From Bacteroidales bacterium (GTDB lineage: Bacteria > Bacteroidota > Bacteroidia > Bacteroidales > UBA932): a DNA stretch of 64,000 nt. The DNA is taken from NCBI GenBank assembly GCA_012522855.1, contig JAAYJQ010000012.1:124001-188000 (forward strand), in the 5' to 3' direction. The translations under genes were made by a program, and so were the position numbers. Below are positions 1 to 7,308 of the stretch, in pieces (position 1 is the first letter of the stretch; every line of letters begins with the position of its first letter). The notes beneath the pieces are model-generated. The model was not told the origin of the DNA and did not search any database. It saw only the letters and a list, made by a program, of their open reading frames with translations.

Positions 1-551
1 TCTTGAATTTTTCTAAGACCGATTTTATTGAAAAACGCCTCTAAACCATTTTTCTCAGCGTCATAATTTTTCACCTGAATACCCCATTCCAACGCCCTCC
101 CGTGATCTTCTTCATAATTACTGAACAACACCATATCCTTTTTCTCGTGTTTACCGTCTTTCAACAATTCTTTTATCCAATCTCCATTTATATCAAACAC
201 TTCTATATCTCTACAATTATTCCTTAACAAAATTCCTTCAACCTTTCCCTTTCTATGCGCGCTTACGACCACGATCTTCAAACGACCCCTATCCCTCAAC
301 TCTTTCAAAACCTTAAAAATTTCTTCCGTAACTCCCTCAAACTTACTCTTTTCGAACTCCTTGTCATAAAACTCTTTTTCTCTCCGATCCAACCATTCTC
401 TTTTCTCATTCTCAAACCTACTCAACTCATCATCCCGTGTTCTCAATCTCCTTTTTCTCATCTCGCTCGCGAGCGCTTTTTCGAGACGTTCATCTTTGTT
501 AAAATCTTTAACCAAAACGTTTTCCATTCTAAAAACAATGATTTTCTTCAT
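1..551 (-). CDS. HAD-like hypothetical protein, 3' end outside window
   Basis: This is an open frame read leftward from ATG at 551-549 with no stop before the window edge, giving at least 183 residues. The N-terminus (MKKIIVFRMENVLV) has the hydrophobic strand and loop layout of HAD motif I, but the two aspartates of DxD are replaced (R and E). A second hydrophobic strand ending in Ser (VVVSAH, near residue 100) resembles motif II. Residues 20-65 are rich in Lys, Arg and Glu and are probably helical or coiled. Codon use is AT-rich with many AGA/AGG arginines, unlike the GC-rich genes further right. I infer a HAD-fold protein that has probably lost phosphatase chemistry. It could also be an unrelated Rossmann-like protein. 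Confidence 0.5.
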   Translation of the reverse strand, partial: MKKIIVFRMENVLVKDFNKDERLEKALASEMRKRRLRTRDDELSRFENEKREWLDRREKEFYDKEFEKSKFEGVTEEIFKVLKELRDRGRLKIVVVSAHRKGKVEGILLRNNCRDIEVFDINGDWIKELLKDGKHEKKDMVLFSNYEEDHGRALEWGIQVKNYDAEKNGLEAFFNKIGLRKIQ

Positions 552-768
552 ATAATATATTTTAAAAAAGAACAGTCATAAAAATACAACAGAGCAAGAA
601 GTTACCTTCTTATTCCATCTTATTTTTTATTAATATTATTTATGTTGGAAATTTGAGCCCCAAATATATGTAAAAATACCCAAATTACAAAATTTATTTT
701 CGATCTTCGGCATCAATTTTTGCCAAAACTAGGCACAATTATTATCTTTGACGGAAAATAGGGGTGTT
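552..768. promoter_or_regulatory. AT-rich divergent intergenic region
   Basis: This 217-base gap separates the leftward HAD-like gene from the rightward WYL regulator, so it should hold both promoters. It is very AT-rich with poly-A and poly-T runs. An AGGGG stretch lies just upstream of the ATG at 769 and may serve as ribosome binding site. I see no clear operator palindrome. Confidence 0.35.
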
Positions 769-1695
769 ATGGCATATCTTGATTTTAAACGCTACGTCTG
801 GCTCATCGACCTTCTCAACAATGTAGATGGAGCAACTTTCTCGGAAATCGATGATGCTTGGCAAGATGAGCCCGTGTTGAATCCACAGGGCGCAAAATTT
901 CCGAGACGGACTTTTCATAATCATTTGGCTGCCATCGAGCATGTTTTCGGTGTGGTTATCAAGAGGATCGATGGCAAGTATCGGATTGCCGAGGAGGATC
1001 TTTATGCGAAGAGGATGCAGAAGACGTTGATGTCCCTGCTTTCCATCCAGAACACCATTGACCGGTCCAAGGATCTGAAAGGACGTATTCTTTTTGAGGA
1101 TGACCCCAACGTCTCTCCGGAGTTGACGCGTCGGATCATTCATGCGATGAACAATAGAAGAAAGGTCAGACTGAAATACCAAAAATTTGGTGAGAAGCGT
1201 GTTACCACCCGCTTGGTATCTCCCTATTGCTTGAAGATGTTTAAGCATCGATGGTATTTGTTGGCGAAGGAAGGGGCAACCTTGAAGGTCTTTGCCCTGG
1301 ACAGCAGGATGCAGGATGTTGATGAAACAAGGGAGGCATTTGACTTGCCCGCTGATTTTGATGCGAAGGGGTATTTCCATGATGCCTTTGGCATTCGTAC
1401 GGGAAAGCCAAAACTCGTACACGTAAAAACCTACGGACAGGAGACCGATTACTGGCGTTCAGCTCCGCTGCATCACTCCCAGCGAGAAGTACGCACCACC
1501 GACAATTTTTCCATCTTCTCTCTTAAAGTGAACATCGACGCCTGGGAACTGATCCAGGAACTGCTCTCCCGGGGCGGTTCCATCGAGATTCTGAAGCCCG
1601 ATTCCCTGCGTAAAGAAATGGCGCTCCAGATTGCTAGTATGCGGGAACGTTATGCCGAGTTGAAAGACCTTGATAAAGCGCCCAGGGTGATGTAG
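769..1695 (+). CDS. WYL-domain transcriptional regulator
   Basis: The 308-residue product has the three-part layout of WYL regulators: an N-terminal winged helix (about 5-75), a WYL domain (about 125-190) and a C-terminal WCX-type extension (about 215-300). The WYL domain carries RRKVRLKYQKFG at about 130-141, SPYCLKMFKHRWYLLA at about 151-166 and the trailing LDSR. The family binds DNA and senses nucleic-acid or nucleotide ligands, and several members control phage-defence loci. A TTG at 748 is in frame, but the ATG at 769 has a purine-rich site just upstream and begins with the conserved fold, so I prefer it. The targets are unknown; the divergent HAD-like gene is the nearest candidate. Confidence 0.85.
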   Translation: MAYLDFKRYVWLIDLLNNVDGATFSEIDDAWQDEPVLNPQGAKFPRRTFHNHLAAIEHVFGVVIKRIDGKYRIAEEDLYAKRMQKTLMSLLSIQNTIDRSKDLKGRILFEDDPNVSPELTRRIIHAMNNRRKVRLKYQKFGEKRVTTRLVSPYCLKMFKHRWYLLAKEGATLKVFALDSRMQDVDETREAFDLPADFDAKGYFHDAFGIRTGKPKLVHVKTYGQETDYWRSAPLHHSQREVRTTDNFSIFSLKVNIDAWELIQELLSRGGSIEILKPDSLRKEMALQIASMRERYAELKDLDKAPRVM

Positions 1696-2042
1696 AGGGA
1701 TCTTATCGTTACTTTTCAGATCGGATACTTTCTGTAATGATAATATCGCCAAAGAGGGGTATTGTTTCAAACAGGGAGTCTAAAATTGTTCTAGCAACTT
1801 CGTAAGATTTATACAATAATAATTTCAGGGTCGTTTGGCGGTCCTGACCTTTTTATTATTTCCTACTCAGACTTACTTTTTAGTACACTATCAAGTCGGT
1901 CTAATAGAACCACCAAGTCCATTAACAATATTCTCAAAGAACTTTTATGATTATATACTAGATTATAGTAATTGGTTCATCATGAACAGATTATATTCTA
2001 TTGTAGATAATTACTTTATTCATTTCAAAAGAATCTCAGGAG
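1696..2042. other. Gene-free stretch with a weak terminator-like hairpin
   Basis: This stretch lies between the 3' ends of the WYL gene and the HhH gene. A short stem (TCAGG at 1825-1829 with CCTGA at 1843-1847) followed by CCTTTTTATTATT could end WYL transcription, but the stem is only 5 bp. The rest is AT-rich with no convincing coding content. Confidence 0.35.
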
Positions 2043-2750
2043 CTATTCCCTCTCATTCATGTCATCCTTGATTAAGTGATAAGAAATACGGAGAGAATCG
2101 TACGTGGATTTTCTAAATAGTGATATTATTTTACCGACATTAAAGAGGAAGTACTCAACCTGATCTGGCCTTGCGTGAATATCTGTAGCAATACGATTTA
2201 TTTTTTTGATTATCTGAAGATAGTTTTCAGCATTCATTTCTCTGGGAATATTCCCGAATTCATCGAACAAATGGCGACATTCCAATACATTCTTATCAAC
2301 AATCACACATTGTGAGGCACCTACGCTGATTCCCCAGAAATACAATATTTTACTGATTGTACTTATCCCCAGCCCCTTGATGTCATCAAGTTGTTGATAG
2401 AGATGGTGGAATTCTTCGCGTGTTAGTTTGGTATTGTAGTTCGGCAGTATCCTGATGATATCGCTTGATCTATACAATATCATAGGTATATTATATATGC
2501 CCTTCGGGTATCCCCAATAGATGAGTTTTACTAAGCGGGTTGTCTCATCTGCGGTATCAAAGATCTCCCCCCTTGAAACGTAATAACCTCCTCTATTATC
2601 ATCGTAGAGTGATGACAAGATTTCTTGAAGCCACGTAAGCTCTTGATAGTGTCTTGTCCAGTTAGCCAAGATTCTGGAGTGGCCTATAACCTGATCAGCG
2701 GGATTGAAATTTCTGATCTGTTCGGAAAAGGGTGCGATTTCGAATGCCAT
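2043..2750 (-). CDS. Helix-hairpin-helix protein, DNA glycosylase (OGG)-like
   Basis: The product has 235 residues and no signal peptide. A helix-hairpin-helix is visible at about 121-140 (DDIKGLGISTISKILYFWG), followed by VIVDKNV at 149-155. This order, a GxG hairpin and then a hydrophobic strand ending in VD, matches HhH-GPD base-excision glycosylases, where the Asp is catalytic. The position that is Lys in OGG1-type bifunctional enzymes appears to be Ser, as in MutY-type monofunctional enzymes. No FeS cysteine cluster is present. The rest of the protein is unlike standard MutY, Nth or AlkA. I infer an OGG-fold protein of the type found in accessory and defence loci; its substrate is unknown. 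It lies downstream of the two DUF4268-like genes on the same strand. Confidence 0.55.
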   Translation of the reverse strand: MAFEIAPFSEQIRNFNPADQVIGHSRILANWTRHYQELTWLQEILSSLYDDNRGGYYVSRGEIFDTADETTRLVKLIYWGYPKGIYNIPMILYRSSDIIRILPNYNTKLTREEFHHLYQQLDDIKGLGISTISKILYFWGISVGASQCVIVDKNVLECRHLFDEFGNIPREMNAENYLQIIKKINRIATDIHARPDQVEYFLFNVGKIISLFRKSTYDSLRISYHLIKDDMNERE

Positions 2751-2929
2751 AGTTCTAAATGTTAATATTTATTAAACAATGATGTGAAGTGCTCATATTT
2801 AATCATGTTCCTTCCATCTAATCCCTTTTAGGCATTGCTCTGAAAAGGCATGGAGGTACAGAAAGATTTGCGTCTCATCGTCTGAAACACGGATGTTCGC
2901 TCGTTTTATGTTAGATGATATGAGGTATA

Positions 2930-3391
2930 TTATTTTTTTACGTTCTTCGACGGCTTTTTCAATTCTTTCACAAGCATACTTACATTCTTTTTGAACCAAT
3001 TGTTCGCCATGGCCCAGTTCGAATCGTCCTCTCCGATCTGATAGGCTGGGTCGGAATTCCGACAGATGATGTCGTTGTACTTATCGCCGTTGTCTGAAAC
3101 AACAGGGTAGTGTTCAATTTTGATCTTTTCAATGTCTCGATTCATTTCATCGAGTTTACTTGATAGGTCATCCCCGATCTTATTCTTGTCCGTCAAGACC
3201 CGGACGGTGAGGAATCCTTTTTTTTCATAATGAGGCCTTGTGCAATAGATGTTTAGTCTGATCCTGAACGGAAGACATTCAGGGTGAACCAGGTTATAAA
3301 ATTGTTTTCCAGCTGGCGTTCCTTTAAATAATTCAGGATTCGTTAGCCTCAACTGTTCCCAGAATTTCTTTTGCTTTGTCTTTGTGCTCAT
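2930..3391 (-). CDS. Small DUF4268-like protein, tandem copy 1
   Basis: The 153-residue protein starts MSTKTKQKKFWEQLR. A longer in-frame start at 3496 would run through the intergenic spacer, so the ATG at 3391 is preferred. The pattern FWEQL, a central strand pair (PFRIRLNIYC), a variable acidic middle and a C-terminal NWAMANNWFKKNVSMLVKEL recalls DUF4268, a domain often found beside or within restriction-type systems. I infer this from pattern only. The neighbouring gene at 3415-3861 is a close paralogue, with about 90 percent DNA identity over the 3' 130 bases. The function is unknown. Confidence 0.6.
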   Translation of the reverse strand: MSTKTKQKKFWEQLRLTNPELFKGTPAGKQFYNLVHPECLPFRIRLNIYCTRPHYEKKGFLTVRVLTDKNKIGDDLSSKLDEMNRDIEKIKIEHYPVVSDNGDKYNDIICRNSDPAYQIGEDDSNWAMANNWFKKNVSMLVKELKKPSKNVKK

Positions 3392-3414
3392 ATTTAATAT
3401 ATCATTTACGGTTA

Positions 3415-3861
3415 CTAATGTTGACGGCTGATTGATACGTTCTTCGCCAGCTCTTTCAATTCTTTCACAAGCATGCTTACATTCTTTTTGAACCAATCGT
3501 TCGCCATTGCCCAGTTCGAATCGTCCTCTCCGATCTGATAGGCAGGGTCGAAATTCCGGCAGATGATGTCGTAGCCGATGGGTGGTTGAAAGTCGATAGG
3601 CTCAATAATAATGCCTTGATTTATTATTGCGAGTTGCCTTGAGAGATTCCCAATCTGATTTCCCGCCGTCAAGACCCGGACGGTGAGGAATCCATTATTT
3701 TCATAATAATGCCTTGTGCAATAGATGTTTAGTCTGATCCTGAACGGAAGACATTCACGATGAACTAGGTTATAAAAATGTTGTCTTGCTGGGGCTCCAT
3801 TAAATAATTCAGGATTCGTTAGCCTCAATTGTTCCCAGAATCTAAGTCTCACTTCATTCAT
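3415..3861 (-). CDS. Small DUF4268-like protein, tandem copy 2
   Basis: The 148-residue protein begins MNEVRLRFWEQLR and aligns with the gene at 2930-3391 over its whole length. The first 80 residues and the C-terminal 50 are nearly identical. The middle (about residues 80-95) is shorter and diverged, and the last residues (NVSISRQH) differ. The ATG at 3861 follows an AT-rich spacer, and the gene is transcribed first of the pair. Two diverged copies side by side suggest either a heterodimer or a recent duplication under selection in the middle loop. DUF4268 membership is a pattern-level inference. Confidence 0.6.
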   Translation of the reverse strand: MNEVRLRFWEQLRLTNPELFNGAPARQHFYNLVHRECLPFRIRLNIYCTRHYYENNGFLTVRVLTAGNQIGNLSRQLAIINQGIIIEPIDFQPPIGYDIICRNFDPAYQIGEDDSNWAMANDWFKKNVSMLVKELKELAKNVSISRQH

Positions 3862-4183
3862 TTTGTAAATTATTAACGGTTAATAATGTTGACAGTTGCT
3901 AAATTAATTATTTTATATTCAATTCGGTGGTAATCGGTTTTTGAAACAGTATAATTATGTTAGTTAATCAAAGAAAGTTTTATATCAATTACCAATCAAG
4001 TTCACATTGGTTCATGTTTTGACTGCGGATAAATATCTTGTTGCTTGTAAACCGATAAAGAATGTTGCACGAAGTCTTTTTTACCGCGGTACAATTTCAT
4101 ATGGCGCATTGTGTCGCGGGGTTTGGAAAAATCTGCGGAATGAACTAATTTTGAACCTGATCGACTGAAGACTCTATTGCGAA
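3862..4183. other. Intergenic region at the edge of the AT-rich island
   Basis: This 322-base gap lies between divergently oriented genes. The left half is AT-rich like the preceding island, and base composition rises toward the lipoprotein genes. It should contain the promoters of the DUF4268-like pair and of the 4184 gene. I see no defined operator, repeat or RNA gene. Confidence 0.4.
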
Positions 4184-5323
4184 ATGTATAAACTCGCGAA
4201 AGTGGCCTTGCGTGTCATTGCGCTTTCGGGCTTTCTGCACCTCTCCTGTGGCCGGGATCCGGGGGCGTCGGTTTACCAGACACCGGAGATCACGAATGTC
4301 TATGCTGACGCTGAGGCGCACCGGGTGCTGTTCCGGTGTGATGTGCTGCGGGCAGGGAACATCCGGGAGTGCGGGATATACTTCGGGGAGACGGAGGATA
4401 ATCTCCAGAAGATTCCCGGCTCATTCACGGACAAGAACCGGTTCACGGCAACCCGGAAGGGGCTGGAATCCGGCAGGGAATATTATTTCAAAGCCTTCGT
4501 CAACAATGGCGTTTCTGAATATTCCACTGAAATCAAGCGATTCACGACGGTTGCAGGCGATCCCGGGATCAATATTCCCGATCCATCATTCAGGAACTAC
4601 ATTCTTTCTCACTTCGACGCCAACGAAGACGGGGTACTGAACCAAAAAGAGGCCTTTGATATCCGGAAAATCGAAATATGCCCGGATTCTGTTTCGACCA
4701 TCGAAGGGATTGAACATTTCCCCGAACTGGAGGAATTGATCTGCATCGGGACGGTATCTGAGGACGATGGAACGTTCAACGGCAGGCTTACTTCTGTGGA
4801 TGTGTCCCGGAATTCCCGCTTGTGGCGTCTGGATCTGGGATATAATCGACTGAAGGAGATCGATGTTTCGAAGAATGAGCAGTTGGAACTGCTTATCGTA
4901 TCCTACAATCTGATTACGGAACTCGACATTTCTCATAACAAGCGGTTGCGGCACGTCGGATGCTCTCCTTCAGGTCCCATGCGAATATCCGCTATCGATT
5001 TCTCCCGATGTCCGGAGTTGGATTTCGTTGGTTTATCGGGTTTCGGCGGAGAGGTGGTGGACTTCAGCGCCAATTCCGAAGTCCAGCAAATCTACCTCTC
5101 ATGGTCTAATTTGGAAAAGGTGATTCTTCCGGACGCCCCGATCCTTTTCCTGCTCGATCTCGCGGAGGCCCATCTTCAGGGAACGCTTGATCTGGGCGGC
5201 TGCCCCGCGCTTCGGATTCTGCGGCTGCAGCACAATCCCGATCTCGAAAAAGTTATCCTGCGCACCGGCTTGAAACTCGAAGAGTTTCAGGTCGACCCGC
5301 ATGTCATCATTGAATATGTTTAA
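4184..5323 (+). CDS. LRR/EF-hand-like surface lipoprotein, copy 1
   Basis: The 379-residue product has an N-terminal hydrophobic segment ending in a lipobox-like LHLSC (Cys22), so it is probably lipid-anchored. Residues about 33-125 form a fibronectin-III-like beta domain (PEITNVYADAEAHRVLF through YYFKAFVNNG). Residues 145-156 (DANEDGVLNQKE) are a canonical EF-hand or dockerin-like calcium loop. The region from about 170 to the end consists of leucine-rich repeats of the form LxxLxLxxNxLxxIDVSxN. No catalytic domain is seen. The gene overlaps the start of its paralogue by 8 bases, so the two are probably co-translated. The likely role is surface binding or adhesion. Confidence 0.75.
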   Translation: MYKLAKVALRVIALSGFLHLSCGRDPGASVYQTPEITNVYADAEAHRVLFRCDVLRAGNIRECGIYFGETEDNLQKIPGSFTDKNRFTATRKGLESGREYYFKAFVNNGVSEYSTEIKRFTTVAGDPGINIPDPSFRNYILSHFDANEDGVLNQKEAFDIRKIEICPDSVSTIEGIEHFPELEELICIGTVSEDDGTFNGRLTSVDVSRNSRLWRLDLGYNRLKEIDVSKNEQLELLIVSYNLITELDISHNKRLRHVGCSPSGPMRISAIDFSRCPELDFVGLSGFGGEVVDFSANSEVQQIYLSWSNLEKVILPDAPILFLLDLAEAHLQGTLDLGGCPALRILRLQHNPDLEKVILRTGLKLEEFQVDPHVIIEYV

Positions 5324-6506
5324 AATCAGTCAACGGAATAGGCATGTTATTGAACTGATAGAAATCGGACGATTCGCGCGCGCGGTTACGGTTCTGTTGT
5401 TTGCTTGGGCCATTTTTGCATGCGGCCGGGATCCGGGGGCGTCGATTTACCGGATGCCGGAGATCACGAACGTCTATGCCGACGCGGAGGCGCACCGGGT
5501 GGTGTTCCGATGCGATGTGCTGCGGGCGGAGAACATCCGGGAGTGCGGTGTGTACTTCGGGGAGACGGAGGAGAATCTCCAAAAGATTCCCGGTGTCCTC
5601 TCGGACGAGCAGTTTTTTACGGCTGAGCGGAAAGCCTTGGAATCGGGACATGAATACTACTTCAAGGCTTTTGTCAGCAACGGCACCACGGAATATTCAA
5701 CGGCGCTCAAGCGGTTTCGGACAATTGCGGGCGATCCGGCCATTTCTGTTCCCGATCCATTCTTTCGGGACTATCTCCTTCGTCATTTCGACGAAAATGA
5801 TGATGGCGTACTGTCTCGGAAGGAGACATTCCATATTCGGAAGATCGAGGTTCCGGGAGACTCGATAGAAACATTGACCGGCATAGAGCAGTTCTCTGAA
5901 CTGGAAACTTTGTTTTGCGCAGGTACTATTGACGAATTCGGGGTTATACATGGCCGCCTTCGCGATATTGATCTGTCGCGCAATTCACTGCTGACCAGGT
6001 TGAATGTGGAAGGAAATCGACTGACTGAACTTGACATTCACCTCAATCCCTTCTTGCAGGAAGTCAACCTGAAAAACAACAGAATCGTATCCTTGGACAT
6101 CTCCAACAATTCACGATTACACTTTTTGGGCTATTCCATGCAGCGGGGGGCAAGAGGTCTTACGACGTTGAATTTACGCGCTTGTCCGTCTCTCATCGGC
6201 ATCGCCGTCGACAACGGCTATGCCGGCGACACGATCGATTTCTCCAACAACCGCCATATGGATCACATCTATTTTAACCGTTCCGCTGTGCGCCATGTTA
6301 TTTTGCCGCCCAGCCCTAAACTTCAGCGGTTGGAACTTCAGGAGGACAAGATCGAGGGCACGCTCGATCTGCGTTTGTACAAATCCCTGCGATGGTTGTT
6401 TCTGAATGGCAACCCCTACCTTGAAAAAGTCATCCTGCCCGCCGGTCTGAAACTCGAAGAGTTCCGGGTCGACCCCCATGTCAAGATTGAATATTCCTCT
6501 TTTTAA
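5316..6506 (+). CDS. LRR/EF-hand-like surface lipoprotein, copy 2
   Basis: This paralogue of the preceding gene has the same order: hydrophobic leader ending in IFAC (Cys36), FN3-like domain, calcium loop DENDDGVLSRKE, then leucine-rich repeats. I take ATG 5316 as start, which overlaps the upstream stop by 8 bases; ATG 5301 is also in frame. The N-terminal domain and the last 25 residues (LKLEEFRVDPH) are very close to copy 1, while the central LRR surface is strongly diverged. That pattern suggests duplication followed by diversification of a binding surface. The function is unknown beyond probable surface recognition. Confidence 0.75.
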   Translation: MFKISQRNRHVIELIEIGRFARAVTVLLFAWAIFACGRDPGASIYRMPEITNVYADAEAHRVVFRCDVLRAENIRECGVYFGETEENLQKIPGVLSDEQFFTAERKALESGHEYYFKAFVSNGTTEYSTALKRFRTIAGDPAISVPDPFFRDYLLRHFDENDDGVLSRKETFHIRKIEVPGDSIETLTGIEQFSELETLFCAGTIDEFGVIHGRLRDIDLSRNSLLTRLNVEGNRLTELDIHLNPFLQEVNLKNNRIVSLDISNNSRLHFLGYSMQRGARGLTTLNLRACPSLIGIAVDNGYAGDTIDFSNNRHMDHIYFNRSAVRHVILPPSPKLQRLELQEDKIEGTLDLRLYKSLRWLFLNGNPYLEKVILPAGLKLEEFRVDPHVKIEYSSF

Positions 6507-6609
6507 GAATGCGTTCTCGCCTGCTGAAGTTATATTCAACAAACAAACAGAGTGCTTGCAACCTCTTTAAAAACAAGAATCGTGAAACGGAGCACTTCAA
6601 CTGTATGTT

Positions 6610-6717
6610 CAACATGGCTCCCGCGGCGGCATTTCCATCTTCCCCTACGCCAACTACAGCCGTCCCGGCACGAAGTACGAGCAACTCGCCGAGGAGCGTT
6701 TCGCAAGGCACGAATAG
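6610..6717 (+). pseudogene. Possible C-terminal gene remnant
   Basis: One frame reads GGISIFPYANYSRPG and continues to FARHE before TAG at 6715-6717. It has a natural amino-acid mix and GC-rich third positions typical of genes here, unlike the bases before it. No start codon or upstream homologous part is visible. I read this as the 3' end of a deleted gene; the family is not recognised. Confidence 0.35.
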
Positions 6718-7083
6718 GGCAGGGCGTCCCTCTCTTTGCCGACCGGACTACGTTCGCCTTGCGGGGTGAAGGACGCTACCCTGGCGTACAGCATCGTCCC
6801 GCGCCCCCGGCTGTACGTCACCCCGCTTTCTGAGAGGGGGGTTGCGTACACCACCATGCCTTCTAGAGGCCTACAGCAGGTTCTGTCGTTCGCGGCCCCG
6901 GTCAGAGGATAGGGGAAAGTGGGAAGATTCCTTCATATTCCAGATATCCTCTGAATGGACATCCCTTTCAAGGAATAGAGTGTCTGCTTCCTCGATTTGT
7001 CTGCCTTGATATTGTCAATCAGTCTCAATTAAGGTCAGTTATTCCTCTCCACCTATGATCATTTTTGCAAATGATTCATCATT

Positions 7084-7137
7084 AATCACTTTTATAAAAG
7101 CGAAATAATAAAAATAATCACTTTTATAAAAGTGATT
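7084..7137. promoter_or_regulatory. Pair of palindromic AATCACTTTTATAAAAG sites
   Basis: Positions 7116-7137 form a perfect 22-base palindrome (half site AATCACTTTTA). A 17-base direct copy of its left part lies at 7084-7100, about 32 bases or three helical turns away. Two aligned copies at that spacing are typical of repressor operators. No intact gene start lies immediately next to them, so the regulated gene may have been lost. Confidence 0.45.
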
Positions 7138-7197
7138 CCTATGATTGAATTCTCAGAATTGGAGAGGTCGGGAGTGGTGACGCGCAAATAGCCGGAA

Positions 7198-7266
7198 TCA
7201 GAAGCGCCAGCCGAGACCGAAGACGAGGTCGGTGTAGCCGAAGCGGACGGTGCTGCAGCCGATTCA
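7198..7266 (-). pseudogene. Possible remnant of an outer-membrane protein C-terminus
   Basis: On the minus strand a short frame ends in VRFGYTDLVFGLGWRF followed by a stop at 7200-7198. Alternating hydrophobic residues and a terminal Phe are the signature of the last beta strand of outer-membrane barrels. The frame is closed upstream by TGA at 7266-7264, so only about 21 codons remain. It lies just downstream of the SusC/D locus and may be debris from a related barrel gene. Confidence 0.35.
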
Positions 7267-7308
7267 CGGCAGGTACTCTTTCCAGGCTCGCGAGAACAGA
7301 AGCAACAA

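Larger units (their letters stand above)
2930..3861. repeat. Tandem gene duplication with a possible third start relic
   Basis: Two direct units of about 450-490 bases each hold one DUF4268-like gene plus spacer. The spacers are also related: both contain variants of acggttaMtaatgttgac. A 15-base match to the start region of copy 1 (3384-3398) occurs at 2789-2803, just upstream of the HhH gene. This could be the leftover start of a third, deleted copy. Confidence 0.7.
6507..7308. other. Gene-poor region with decayed gene fragments and a palindrome pair
   Basis: This 0.8 kb stretch between the LRR lipoproteins and the GDPD gene has no intact gene. It holds two short coding-like fragments (6610-6717 plus, 7198-7266 minus), a GC-rich part at 6730-6900 without a consistent frame, and a pair of palindromic sites at 7084-7137. 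It looks like the debris of earlier insertions or deletions. Confidence 0.5.

Noticed and set aside
255..581. Plus-strand reading frame of about 108 codons
   Set aside because: It lies opposite the better-supported leftward HAD-like frame and its composition is that of antisense AT-rich DNA.
1835..2071. 78-codon plus-strand frame downstream of the WYL gene
   Set aside because: It has no family pattern and no start context, lies in AT-rich intergenic sequence, and its end overlaps the HhH gene.
2799..2999. Minus-strand frame beginning MVQKECKYACERIEK
   Set aside because: This is the out-of-frame reading of the conserved 3' end of the DUF4268-like gene; the same string appears in the corresponding wrong frame of the other copy.
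6552..6833. Overlapping GC-rich plus-strand frames in the debris zone
   Set aside because: Several frames are open at once, as expected in GC-rich non-coding DNA. None has natural protein composition beyond the short remnant at 6610-6717.
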